This document shows positions 15,208 to 23,425 of a DNA stretch of 64,000 nucleotides, in pieces. The notes under the pieces are model-generated. The model had not been told where the DNA came from. It saw only the letters and a program-made list of their open reading frames with translations, and searched no databases. The stretch is from JAMZMI01 sp049115715 (lineage in GTDB: Bacteria > Bacteroidota > Bacteroidia > Cytophagales > Cyclobacteriaceae). Position 1 is the first letter of the stretch. Each line of letters begins with the position of its first letter. The translations under genes and the position numbers were made by a program. The stretch spans positions 253,824 to 317,823 of the forward strand of contig JAGDZQ010000003.1 of the NCBI GenBank assembly GCA_049115715.1. The letters are read 5' to 3'.

Positions 15208-17190
15208 TTACTCATCAAAGAACCGATCATACTCATCTTGTTCCTGATTTATTGGGACATAATCTTCATTTTCCGAAGGATCATATCTCAGTACTTTAAA
15301 CTCAGTTCGTCTGTTTTTCTGATGATCTTCTTCCGTTACAGCATCTTTTACCAACAGCACTGACTTGCCATAACCTTTTGCTGTAATTCGTGCTGGAGCC
15401 ACGCCATTTTGAATCATATATTGTACTGCTGATTTTGCCCTTCTTTTAGATAGATCCAAGTTATAGGCAGCATCAGCTCTGGCATCCGTATGCGAGCCTA
15501 GCTCTACATAGATTTCTGGATTATCGTTCATCACACCGATCAGACTGTCCAGTACAATCGCCGCATCAGGTCGGATATTGGCTTTGTCAAGATCATAATA
15601 AATGTTGTTGAGCACGAGAGCCTTTTCGATCACGATTCGCTCCATCATTATCTTAGATTCAAATGTCACGTTCGTTATAAAATCCTTTAAAGAGCTACGA
15701 TCTACAGATTTTCCTATCGTGGAAAAATCCGTTCTTGAAGTGAAGTAATCCACTTTTTCACTCACAATATTGTAGTGCTCCTCTGTGTAAACCCTGAATT
15801 TAAACGAACCATCCTCACCTGTAAAAGCCTCTTCTACGATTTCTCCATCATCAGCGCGTAGCGTGACCTTCGTGTTAGGAAGAATTATTTCTTCACCTCC
15901 ATCATCTGTTGTCATGGTCACACCCTCAAGAAAATAATTGACGATTTTCAAATCAGGATCATCATTTACGAAAGTATAAATGTCGTCATCCCCTTTTCCC
16001 TTTGGTCTATTTGATGTGAAAAAACCTCTCGTAAGATTAAATTGATATAACCCAAAATCATCAGAATGAGAATTCATCGGCTGACCTAGGTTTTCCACAT
16101 GGACACTTCCTCTCTCTCTCGTTGCTACAAACAAATCAAGACCGCCAAAACCCGCATGCCCATCCGATGAGAAGTACAATCGCCCATCCTCTGACACGAA
16201 TGGAAACGCCTCATATCCAGGTGTGTTTATATGAGAACCCAAGTTTTTAATATCAACCCATCTACCTCGCCGGTTTAGTTTCGCAGAATATAGATCCGCA
16301 CCGCCATAGCCACCTGCTCTGTTCGATGAAAAGTATAGTGTGCCGCCATCTGGGCTCAGAGAAGGAGTAGAATCCCACGATTCGTGATCATTTAAACTTA
16401 GCGGTCGAGGTTCAGACCACTGTCCATTTCTAAATCGGGTAAAGTATAAGTTAACCTCAGTATTCCCCGTCGCTTTTCCGTTGTTCCCTTTTGCAAAAAT
16501 GATTGAAGTCCCGTCCGCAGAAATAGCAACCGATCCCTCGTTTGTATCCTCATGATTGATAGAGGAAGGAAGTTTTTTTAAAGTATTTATATCCACGTTT
16601 GCACCCTTTGTAGCAACAGAATAGATATGTGTGAAAGGCGTACCCGTCGCAATGTATATTCTATCCCCATCTCGATTAGAAGTGAAATACAGCAGACCAT
16701 CTTTGTACACGGGCGAGTACTCAGCTCTGGGCGTATTAAGCGCTTCCAGATTTTTTATTCGATAGTAGTTTTTCTTATCATCGATGATTTCAAGATGCCC
16801 CAAGTTTTCAAGCTCAAATTGAGCCAATTCCTTGAAACGCCTATCGCCTGACGGTTTAGCTATGTAGTCATTTAGTAGCGTTTCCGCTTCATCATATTGT
16901 TCATTCGCCTTAAGCGATCTGGCATAATAATAATAAAGAGAAGGCTCTGAAGAGTTATTTTTCTCAGCCGCCGCATAATATCGAGCCGCCTCCTTTAGCC
17001 TATTTGATTTCCGGTACGCCTCCGCAATTTGAAAGTTTCTTTCAGGGTCGTTTTCATCCATTCCCTTTTTATACAGGGCTATGGCACGATCAAATTCCCC
17101 CTTGTCAAAACTAGTTTGTGCCACTTTCTGAGAACACGCCTGTATCAGTAGAAGGGAAATGATTAAAAGAGAGAGCTGCTTCATAGACAA
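15208..17190 (-). CDS. PorE-like lipoprotein: TPR, PD40 propeller, OmpA
   Basis: The 660-residue lipoprotein (lipobox LIQAC at residues 15-19) has the architecture of PorE, a type IX secretion component thought to anchor the machinery to peptidoglycan. TPR repeats (about 25-115) are followed by WD40-like PD40 blades (SPVYKDGLLYFTSNRDG, TPSLSPDGGTLYFSSNRAGG, PFVSEDGRLYFSSDG; about 155-395). Next comes a carboxypeptidase-regulatory-like domain (about 410-490) and a C-terminal OmpA domain (about 530-640) with GSHTDARADAAYN and LSKRRAKSAVQYM. No other por/gld genes are adjacent, so it could also be one of the paralogues of this architecture common in the phylum. Confidence 0.85.
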   Translation of the reverse strand: MSMKQLSLLIISLLLIQACSQKVAQTSFDKGEFDRAIALYKKGMDENDPERNFQIAEAYRKSNRLKEAARYYAAAEKNNSSEPSLYYYYARSLKANEQYDEAETLLNDYIAKPSGDRRFKELAQFELENLGHLEIIDDKKNYYRIKNLEALNTPRAEYSPVYKDGLLYFTSNRDGDRIYIATGTPFTHIYSVATKGANVDINTLKKLPSSINHEDTNEGSVAISADGTSIIFAKGNNGKATGNTEVNLYFTRFRNGQWSEPRPLSLNDHESWDSTPSLSPDGGTLYFSSNRAGGYGGADLYSAKLNRRGRWVDIKNLGSHINTPGYEAFPFVSEDGRLYFSSDGHAGFGGLDLFVATRERGSVHVENLGQPMNSHSDDFGLYQFNLTRGFFTSNRPKGKGDDDIYTFVNDDPDLKIVNYFLEGVTMTTDDGGEEIILPNTKVTLRADDGEIVEEAFTGEDGSFKFRVYTEEHYNIVSEKVDYFTSRTDFSTIGKSVDRSSLKDFITNVTFESKIMMERIVIEKALVLNNIYYDLDKANIRPDAAIVLDSLIGVMNDNPEIYVELGSHTDARADAAYNLDLSKRRAKSAVQYMIQNGVAPARITAKGYGKSVLLVKDAVTEEDHQKNRRTEFKVLRYDPSENEDYVPINQEQDEYDRFFDE

Positions 17191-17282
17191 ATCAATGTGA
17201 TTTAATAGAAACCGAATTTAAACATATTTGATTGCAGATTAGTAAAGTTTTCTAACCCACGAGGAACGTCACCGAAATATTT

Positions 17283-17374
17283 GGGCGCTTTAGCCGGCTC
17301 TCCGCTATATCTTTTTCCTAAAAAAGGAAAAAGGATACCGCATCGATCCGGAGCGCATCGCCCGAACTGAATTT
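17283..17374. repeat. palindromic intergenic element
   Basis: The core hairpin runs from TATCTTTTTCCT (17308-17319) to AGGAAAAAGGATA (17325-17337), flanked by GCGG/CCGC-type steps and by outer GGGCG and CGCCC. Its minus-strand consensus (GCGGTATCCT...AGATATAGCGGAGAGCC) also fits the element at 28330-28425. I recall this pattern as a common interspersed palindrome in Bacteroidota genomes, but I cannot name the family. Confidence 0.55.
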
Positions 17375-17438
17375 GTCGATCACCAACATCCATCAGAGCT
17401 TGCAAGAGTTAAATGTCTTTGACTTTTTTCCAGAATTC

Positions 17439-17927
17439 TTAATTAAAAAAACGCCCCATCCAACTCAATCTTGCCTCCTGTCTCCAAGAAGATTTCCACT
17501 CTCCTACATTTTGAACGGCATTGTTAAATACTGTAGCCGTGGGAGAGATGTTTCCAGTAGAAATTTGTTGCTTAATCGCATTGAAAGGATGGATTTCGAT
17601 TTTATCGTCATCCAATACCGCGACTTTCGTTCGATCCAATAAACTCAGACCAAATTTTTGCTCGATCGACCGAACAAAATTCACCGAAGAATCAATACTG
17701 CAGCCACTAGCGGCATGAAAGGATTCATCCACCGCAATGACAATAAATTGATCATACTCGATCATATGTGAAGCTTTCAACTCAGCACCGTGAGCAGCCC
17801 ACTGACTTAGAAAATTCTGAGTGAGTATATCTATTTGTAACTTTTCCTCCTGAAGGAAAGGACGATCCGCCTGATAAACCCATAACCTTGATGTGGCGGG
17901 CATGTGCTCTATTGCAAGTGTATTCAT
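17439..17927 (-). CDS. conserved Bacteroidota protein of unknown function
   Basis: 162 residues, no signal peptide or membrane segment. It has a conserved-looking Cys in SFHAASGCSIDSSVNFVR and a C-terminal tail rich in Trp and Arg (WKSSWRQEARLSWMGRFF). Homologues in this phylum are often labelled ABC transporter ATPase, but no Walker A or signature motif is present, so I reject that label. It stands alone, about 165 bases from the Fe-S operon. Confidence 0.75.
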   Translation of the reverse strand: MNTLAIEHMPATSRLWVYQADRPFLQEEKLQIDILTQNFLSQWAAHGAELKASHMIEYDQFIVIAVDESFHAASGCSIDSSVNFVRSIEQKFGLSLLDRTKVAVLDDDKIEIHPFNAIKQQISTGNISPTATVFNNAVQNVGEWKSSWRQEARLSWMGRFFN

Positions 17928-18000
17928 GTATCAAAAGTAAAAGAAAGAATTGTTCCCATTGACCCTACTTTGTCAAGTTTGCACATCCTATCATAAAAAT

Positions 18001-18038
18001 GTCAGATTGAGCTTGTCGAAATTTTTTGAGTGTATGCT
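18001..18038. repeat. short interspersed motif
   Basis: GTCAGATTGAGCTTGTCGAA near 18001 is half of a palindrome type (its complement TTCGACAAGCTCAATCTGAC is frequent in Bacteroidota intergenic DNA, from memory). Only this half-copy is visible here. Confidence 0.3.
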
Positions 18039-18092
18039 TCTCAAGGGCTTCAGTGCAAGATTTTTTCTAAATTAACAAAGCGGCAGTATTTA

Positions 18093-18905
18093 TCAATCTA
18101 AACCTTCAGCTTCAGCAATGAGTTCCGCAAGATCCTGAACTTTTACATCCTCCTCTTTTTCCTTATTCTTAACCCCATCGCTCATCATGGTCATGCAAAA
18201 AGGACAACCCACAGCAATAGTGCCTGCCCCCGTTTCCAAAGCCTCCTCCGTTCGTTCGATATTTATTTCTTTGTTCCCAACCTCTGCATCCTTAAACATC
18301 TGAGCCCCTCCAGCACCACAGCACAGCCCTTTGGTTTTGCATCGCTTCATCTCAACTAGTTCTGCATCGAGCGCTTCCAGTACCTTTCTGGGAGCCTCGT
18401 ATACTCCGTTGGATCTACCCAGATAGCACGAGTCATGAAAAGTGATTTTTCTGCCTTCGAAAGAACCCCCACCCTTTAGTCCGACTTTGCCATCATCGAT
18501 TAAGGATTGAAGAAACTGAGAATGATGAATCACTTCATATTTTCCTCCAAGCTCAGGATATTCATTTTTTAAAGTATTGAAGCAGTGAGGACAAGCCGTC
18601 ACGATTTTTTGAATGCCATATCCATTCAAAACCTGAATGTTGGCCATCGCCTGCATCTGAAACAAAAACTCATTTCCAGCACGCCGGGCAGGATCTCCAG
18701 TACAAGTTTCATCTGGCCCCAATACCGCGAATTTTATCCCAACATGATTTAAGATTTTCACAAAGGCCTTAGTCACATTCTTGTAGCGATCGTCGTATGA
18801 TCCTGCACAACCGACCCAAAACAGAATCTCTGGAGAATCTCCTTTTGCTAATAAATCCGCGACGGTAGGTATTTCAATTGATTTATCCATTTGTTCGTTA
18901 TTCAT
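18093..18905 (-). CDS. HdrB/GlpC-type (Fe-S)-binding subunit with two CCG domains
   Basis: The ATG at 18905 is preferred because it gives a normal N-terminus (MNNEQMDKSIEIPTVADL) and an 8-base overlap with the preceding gene; an open frame extends further but inside that gene. Two cysteine-rich CCG domains are visible: CPHCFNTLKNEYP with its upstream GCAG, and CYLGRSNG, KGLCCGAGGAQMF and CPFCMTMM. Such proteins bind a noncubane iron-sulfur cluster and act in heterodisulfide-reductase-like or glycolate/lactate oxidoreductase complexes. Its partner is the membrane Fe-S protein encoded two genes upstream. The electron donor is unknown. Confidence 0.88.
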   Translation of the reverse strand: MNNEQMDKSIEIPTVADLLAKGDSPEILFWVGCAGSYDDRYKNVTKAFVKILNHVGIKFAVLGPDETCTGDPARRAGNEFLFQMQAMANIQVLNGYGIQKIVTACPHCFNTLKNEYPELGGKYEVIHHSQFLQSLIDDGKVGLKGGGSFEGRKITFHDSCYLGRSNGVYEAPRKVLEALDAELVEMKRCKTKGLCCGAGGAQMFKDAEVGNKEINIERTEEALETGAGTIAVGCPFCMTMMSDGVKNKEKEEDVKVQDLAELIAEAEGLD

Positions 18906-19497
18906 CCTCGAAAGAGTAGTGTCCAATAATTTTATATGAAAACAAGCAGTCTGATAGCTCCTGTCCATTTCCAATGTTATGCGCTATCAAGTTGCGCTCC
19001 CCATCTTCTGATTTCTCATCAACCACAATACCTATATGCGTAATAGCTCCTCCAAGATTCCAGCAGACAATATCACCGGGTTTGTAGTCGGATGCATCTT
19101 TGGTTTTGGGGAGCACTTTTCCTTTTCGCTCAAAAAACTTCATGAGATTAGGTACCCTTCTGTGATCGATATTTTTGTCCGTACTTCGCAGTTCCCAAAT
19201 ATTGGGATATTGATCAAAGTTCTCTTTCATGTCTAGATGCACCTCTTTTTGCAAGTCGATTCCCAGCTCTCGATAAGCTCTGATCACAACATCCGTACAC
19301 ACACCCTTTCCTTTTGGGACATCTCCTCCCGGATAGTCTATGGAAAAGTAACTTGGATCATATACTACATCGTCCTCCGTGAGTTCGATAGCAGCATTGG
19401 AGAGTTTTTTTGCAAAATCACTCTGACTCCAAACAAGGATAGGGCTGAAAAAACTAAGAATGAGTATTAATCGAAGCAGCTTCATTGGAGGTCTCAT
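18898..19497 (-). CDS. DUF1287 protein, NlpC/P60-like
   Basis: The 199-residue product has a signal peptide (about residues 5-25, MKLLRLILILSFFSPILVWSQ) and the DUF1287 pattern GKGVCTDVVIRAYRELGIDL with a candidate catalytic Cys. A downstream His lies in ITHIGIVVDE, consistent with an NlpC/P60-type papain-like fold that acts on peptidoglycan or related amide bonds. The gene overlaps the Fe-S subunit genes on both sides (ATGA at 19494-19497 and 8 bases at 18898-18905). It is therefore embedded in their operon although functionally unrelated by family. Confidence 0.85.
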   Translation of the reverse strand: MRPPMKLLRLILILSFFSPILVWSQSDFAKKLSNAAIELTEDDVVYDPSYFSIDYPGGDVPKGKGVCTDVVIRAYRELGIDLQKEVHLDMKENFDQYPNIWELRSTDKNIDHRRVPNLMKFFERKGKVLPKTKDASDYKPGDIVCWNLGGAITHIGIVVDEKSEDGERNLIAHNIGNGQELSDCLFSYKIIGHYSFEDE

Positions 19498-20810
19498 GAT
19501 TTATTTTTCAATTCTTCTGCCCAATTAAATCGATCGGAAGGAGCGAATTTCCAAGGAGCAAAATTGGTTTCCACATTTGAAAACATGGCATTCCATGAAG
19601 CTGGGGATGAAGATTCCTCCATGGCAGAATACCTTCTCAGTTGCAAAATGATCTCAAGCGGATTGATATTGATGGGGCAAGCTTCCACACACGCATTGCA
19701 ACTTGTGCAGGCATTGACCTCTTCCTTGGAGATGTAATCTCCAAAAAGTGACTTACCGTCCTCAAGCCCTTTTTTACTGATGCCAACCTCCTCAGCTCGA
19801 TCTCTAGTATCCATCATTATTTTCCTAGGCGAAAGTGCTTTTCCGGTCAAGTTAGCCGGACACTCCGAAGTGCAACGTCCGCACTCGGTGCAGGAATATG
19901 CATCCATCAAGTTTTTCCACGTAAGGTCATTTACATCTTTAGCCCCAAATTTCATTCCTTCTGCTGGAGGAGCCGCTTCTCCTTCCACCGGTACTCCAAG
20001 CATCATTTTCACCTCATTGGTGATTTCGGGCATGTTATTCATTTTGCCCTTAGCTTCTAACCTGCTGAAATACGTATTAGGAAATGCAAGAAAGATGTGG
20101 AGATGTTTGGAGTAAGTCACATAAAGAGCAAAACCAAAGATGCCCACGATATGAACCCACCAGGCCACTCTTTCAAGTATCAATAGACTGTCCGTAGAAA
20201 ACGAATTCAACCATGTGAGGGCCAATGAACTCACTACGAAAGAACCTGTGGGCGTGTAGCCAGCAACTCCACTGTTTTGCAAAAGCGTGTCAGCTCCATT
20301 CATAGTGAGAATCGCAATCATTAAAAGGATTTCAATCACAAGGATCAAATTTCCATCCATTGTTGGCCAGCCTTTCATTTCAACTTTCTGGAATCGACCG
20401 ACTTTTAAAATATTTCTTCTAATCAAAAAGACCAGACAAGCGAAAATTACCAGAGCTGCCAATACTTCGAAAAATGAGATTAAGAAAGTGTAAAAAGAAC
20501 CTAACAAGGGAGCGAGGAAGCGATGCGTTCCAGCCACGCCATCAATTATTATTTCTACGACTTCTATATTGATAAGGATAAAACCCAAGTACACCATCAA
20601 GTGAAGAAGAGCTGGTATCGGCCGTTTAAACATCTTTTTTTGACCAAGCGCAACGAGTAGCATGGTCTTGAGTCTCTCTGGTTTCTTATCGTTTATTTCA
20701 AGAGGTTTTCCCAGTTTTATATTACTTCGAATCTGCCGAATTCTTTTGGCAATAAGGTAGCTGAAGACTACAAGAGCAACGATGAAAACAAGTTGGGGTA
20801 TTAGGTGCAT
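19494..20810 (-). CDS. membrane-bound 4Fe-4S oxidoreductase subunit (HdrC/NarI-like)
   Basis: The 438-residue protein has several N-terminal membrane helices (from IPQLVFIVALVVFSYLIA onwards to about residue 240), like the haem-binding gamma subunit of nitrate reductase. Two 4Fe-4S motifs follow: CTECGRCTSECPANLTGK and CTSCNACVEACPININP, each ending CxxxCP. It should pass electrons between the quinone pool and the CCG-domain subunit encoded at 18093-18905. It is the first gene of this operon; tRNA-Phe lies upstream in the opposite direction. Confidence 0.88.
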   Translation of the reverse strand: MHLIPQLVFIVALVVFSYLIAKRIRQIRSNIKLGKPLEINDKKPERLKTMLLVALGQKKMFKRPIPALLHLMVYLGFILINIEVVEIIIDGVAGTHRFLAPLLGSFYTFLISFFEVLAALVIFACLVFLIRRNILKVGRFQKVEMKGWPTMDGNLILVIEILLMIAILTMNGADTLLQNSGVAGYTPTGSFVVSSLALTWLNSFSTDSLLILERVAWWVHIVGIFGFALYVTYSKHLHIFLAFPNTYFSRLEAKGKMNNMPEITNEVKMMLGVPVEGEAAPPAEGMKFGAKDVNDLTWKNLMDAYSCTECGRCTSECPANLTGKALSPRKIMMDTRDRAEEVGISKKGLEDGKSLFGDYISKEEVNACTSCNACVEACPININPLEIILQLRRYSAMEESSSPASWNAMFSNVETNFAPWKFAPSDRFNWAEELKNKS

Positions 20811-20853
20811 TTTGTATTGTTTTTTCCGTTTGATATTTTATTCATAAATATTT

Positions 20854-20883
20854 TTGTGACTCTGGCATAATTTTCTACTTTTG
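20854..20883 (+). promoter_or_regulatory. Bacteroidota-type promoter of tRNA-Phe
   Basis: TTG at 20854-20856, a 19-base spacer and TACTTTTG at 20876-20883 match the TTG-N19-TAnnTTTG consensus exactly. The tRNA starts 15 bases downstream. Confidence 0.85.
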
Positions 20884-20897
20884 CCCCCTCTTAACGA

Positions 20898-20970
20898 GGT
20901 GCTGTAGCTCAGTTGGTAGAGCATCGGACTGAAAATCCGTGAGTCGGTGGTTCGAGCCCACTCAGCACCA
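20898..20970 (+). tRNA. tRNA-Phe (GAA)
   Basis: The 73-base gene folds with acceptor arms GGTGCTG and CAGCACC plus discriminator A. It has a D-arm around GCTCAGTTGGTAGAGC and an anticodon loop CTGAAAA giving anticodon GAA. The T-arm is GGTGG TTCGAGC CCACT. The CCA end is not encoded (A is followed by CCT). An exact promoter lies upstream and a hairpin with a T-run directly downstream. Confidence 0.97.
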
Positions 20971-20973
20971 CCT

Positions 20974-21005
20974 AAACCCTGACATTCATTTGTTAGGGTT
21001 TTTTT
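20974..21005 (+). terminator. terminator after tRNA-Phe
   Basis: AAACCCT at 20974-20980 pairs with AGGGTTT at 20995-21001, followed by a run of T to 21005. Confidence 0.85.
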
Positions 21006-21035
21006 ATGCTCTCGAATATACAACTTTTTGTAAAT

Positions 21036-21055
21036 ATAGTATGCGTGCATACTAT
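21036..21055. promoter_or_regulatory. short perfect palindrome, possible operator
   Basis: ATAGTATGC and GCATACTAT (21036-21044 and 21047-21055) are perfect inverse complements separated by two bases. It lies between the tRNA terminator and the TPR remnant. Function is unknown. Confidence 0.3.
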
Positions 21056-21165
21056 TTTGTTGTATTGATATCGTATTCCTAATCGCTCATCGAAATTTTC
21101 AATTCAAAAACAGTACTCGAACAGATATTTTCTGTCTTAGAAACTCATCCACTAACCGCTAGGAT

Positions 21166-21459
21166 TTGAAACACTTCTTTGCCTGCATTATTTTCGTTTT
21201 TGCTTCCTCGGCTTTTGCCCAAGATTGGGTTGTAGCCTACCAAAACTCTGTAGACTATTATGAGAATTTTGAATCGGAGAAGGCTAGAGATGAGGCTTTG
21301 GCTGCTTTGGAATCTTACAGGCAGACGGTAGCGGAAGAGGACAAGAATCTTAGTGCAATCCTAAGACAGCTCTCCGTGGTTTATTATGATTTGGATGAAC
21401 TGGATCAAGGTTTGGACCATGCGATGCAAGAGGTAGCATGCCGTTTTTGGGAAGATTAA
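21166..21459 (+). pseudogene. N-terminal remnant of a secreted TPR protein
   Basis: The frame opens at a TTG (21166), just after an in-frame stop, with a good signal peptide (KHFFACIIFVFASSAFAQ). TPR-like helices follow (WVVAYQNSVDYYENFESEKA, AILRQLSVVYYDLDEL). It ends abruptly at residue 97 with sequence unlike a repeat end. The start resembles secreted TPR-CHAT proteins of Bacteroidota, which are several hundred residues long, so I read it as a truncated gene. The next 175 bases show no recoverable continuation. Confidence 0.5.
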
Positions 21460-21634
21460 AATGAAAAACCTTTCAGCTAAAGACACTATTCTCGAAAATA
21501 CCTCATTTTGGAGTAAGAGGGACTTTCAGCCCCCCTTAAAACTATGGCGCTTTCAGCCCATAGTTGTTTATTTATCGAGTTAAGAACCCAATTTCTCTTA
21601 ACCCGAACTCATGTAAAAATTGTAGAAAGAGAAA

Positions 21635-23338
21635 CTAATACCCTGGATTTTGGAAAGCGTTTGGATTACTATCAATTATACTTTGAGGAATTGGTAAGAT
21701 CAATCGTGTTTCGGGAATGTCAAATCTACTTTGAGCCACTCCAAACCTTCTTAGTGAGGCGAAGACCTCTCCTTCTTGCGTAATCTCTGCTTCTAGTTGA
21801 GCCAAAATCGCCTCTAATAATTGACTGAACGAAAGCCCCGAAAATTCTTGTTGGCCACTTCTGAGGCGAATGGCATTGAGCTGAGTAAGTGCATCTTGAC
21901 TATTTCCAATCATCGCAGAAGCTTCTGCATTTAAGAGTAAAACTTCAGTGTATCTAGCAGCAGGAACGTAAGTTCCTTTGTCAAAGAATGATGCAAATGG
22001 CGTATCATCATCTTTTTCGGATCCCCAGATCACCTCAGCATCAGTGGAGGAAAATGAAGAGACATCTACCTTTAGCGAGTATGAACCACTATTGATAATG
22101 TCTGAAGTCTTTGTGAGTGCTTCGTTCCAATCTTCAGTTGCAGCAGCTAACCTCGCAGAGACGAACTTTACAAAATCGGATGTGATGCCATTTTCACCAG
22201 ATGATGCACTTGCTGGAAGGTTTGATGCGGCAGCAGTTAAATCCATGGAAGCCTGATTGAGCAAGGCTTCTTTTTGAGAGAATGGAGTCTCATTAGGAGA
22301 AATCCCCAATTCTATCGGAGCATTTTCAAACCATCTGGCCAGATTAAAATAGATATATCCCCTCATGCCGATAGCTTGATTGATTACGTCTGTTTTATGC
22401 TGAGCTTCTAATTCAATATTTTCTGCGCTTGAAATGATATTATTGAGCCCATAAATAATGTCGTAAGACAAGACCCATAGTTTTTCTACCTGAGCATTCG
22501 TTGTTATAACCGAGTGATTGTAAACATCCTCCCAATCAGAGTTCAAGGCAGCATCAGTGTTGGAATAAATCGCATCGAAGATATATGCGTGCTGTATTAA
22601 ACTTTGCAAGCGAGTGTAGCTTTCATCAAGTGCCATATCTATCTCTTCCTTGCTGATCAAAGGCTCAGTGACCACATCCAGAACGGTGATCGTAACGTTG
22701 GCTGATGCAGACGAATTCCCATCACTCACCTCAACTGTCAGATTAAATGTGGGTGTAGTTTCAAAGTCAAGCTGGCTTGCTGTGGCAACCGAGAGGACAC
22801 CAGTTTCAGAAAGGGTAAAAGCATCCCTGGTGTTTCCTGAGGTAATGGAAAAGGATAGCGCATCATTTTCTGAATCTGTTGCCATAACTGTTCCGATTTC
22901 TATTCCCTCATCAGTATTTTCCTCCACGCTAAAGGATTGGTCAGAAATTATCGGAGTATTGTTGCTGGCAGATTCGGTCAGGTTTATGGTTATTGTAGCT
23001 GTGCTGAAAGCATCGCTGACATTTGCTTGTACTGTCAAAGCAAACGACGGGTTGATATCAAAGATTAAAGCATTTGAGTTTGCCACACTTAGTTCTCCAG
23101 ATGATGCATCAATTGTGAATGCATTATCAATGTTGCCTTCAGTAATGGAGAACGTGATATTTTGTGAGCTGCTGGCGATAACGATTCCTACTAAAGTCTC
23201 ATTTGGACTTCCTTCTTCTATGGAAAAGGTTTGATTATCTATTTGTGGAGCTGTTGCTGTCTCGTCTTCCGAGCAGGACACGATATAGACAAGAAGAATA
23301 ACAGGAATTATTTTACAGATTTTTAAAATCGTATTCAT
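21635..23338 (-). CDS. SusD/RagB-like lipoprotein with two cadherin-like repeats
   Basis: The 567-residue lipoprotein (lipobox IVSC near residue 22) begins with two cadherin-like repeats, about residues 30-125 and 126-225. Each has the pattern I.DQ.FS.EE, a D-rich turn and V..T.TVLD. A SusD/RagB-type helical domain then fills the rest: MALDESYTRLQSLIQHAYIF, then RGYIYFNLARWFENAP, a region with LLNAEASAMIGNSQDALTQL, and the closing LPIPQSIIDSNPNAFQNPGY. SusD proteins capture ligands at the cell surface for a SusC transporter. No susC gene lies in the window, which makes this an orphan, and the cadherin fusion is unusual. Confidence 0.8.
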   Translation of the reverse strand: MNTILKICKIIPVILLVYIVSCSEDETATAPQIDNQTFSIEEGSPNETLVGIVIASSSQNITFSITEGNIDNAFTIDASSGELSVANSNALIFDINPSFALTVQANVSDAFSTATITINLTESASNNTPIISDQSFSVEENTDEGIEIGTVMATDSENDALSFSITSGNTRDAFTLSETGVLSVATASQLDFETTPTFNLTVEVSDGNSSASANVTITVLDVVTEPLISKEEIDMALDESYTRLQSLIQHAYIFDAIYSNTDAALNSDWEDVYNHSVITTNAQVEKLWVLSYDIIYGLNNIISSAENIELEAQHKTDVINQAIGMRGYIYFNLARWFENAPIELGISPNETPFSQKEALLNQASMDLTAAASNLPASASSGENGITSDFVKFVSARLAAATEDWNEALTKTSDIINSGSYSLKVDVSSFSSTDAEVIWGSEKDDDTPFASFFDKGTYVPAARYTEVLLLNAEASAMIGNSQDALTQLNAIRLRSGQQEFSGLSFSQLLEAILAQLEAEITQEGEVFASLRRFGVAQSRFDIPETRLILPIPQSIIDSNPNAFQNPGY

Positions 23339-23425
23339 GGAGAGATTTCGTTTTCAATTTTTTATGCTCAGATAGCGAGCAACCTTTCAACAGGTTAATG
23401 CAACCAGACCCTTATCTGATAAAGA

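Noticed and set aside
17202..17405. 67-residue open frame upstream of the PorE-like gene
   Set aside because: It runs straight through a palindromic intergenic element and matches no known family.
17439..17927. ABC transporter ATPase label for the 162-residue protein
   Set aside because: No Walker A, Walker B or signature motif is present.
18906..18974. Longer N-terminus for the CCG-domain protein
   Set aside because: The extra residues lie within the DUF1287 gene, and the ATG at 18905 gives a normal start with a short overlap.
22650..23234. 194-residue open frame on the plus strand inside the SusD-like gene
   Set aside because: Antisense shadow of a repetitive coding region; the minus-strand frame has clear cadherin and SusD features.
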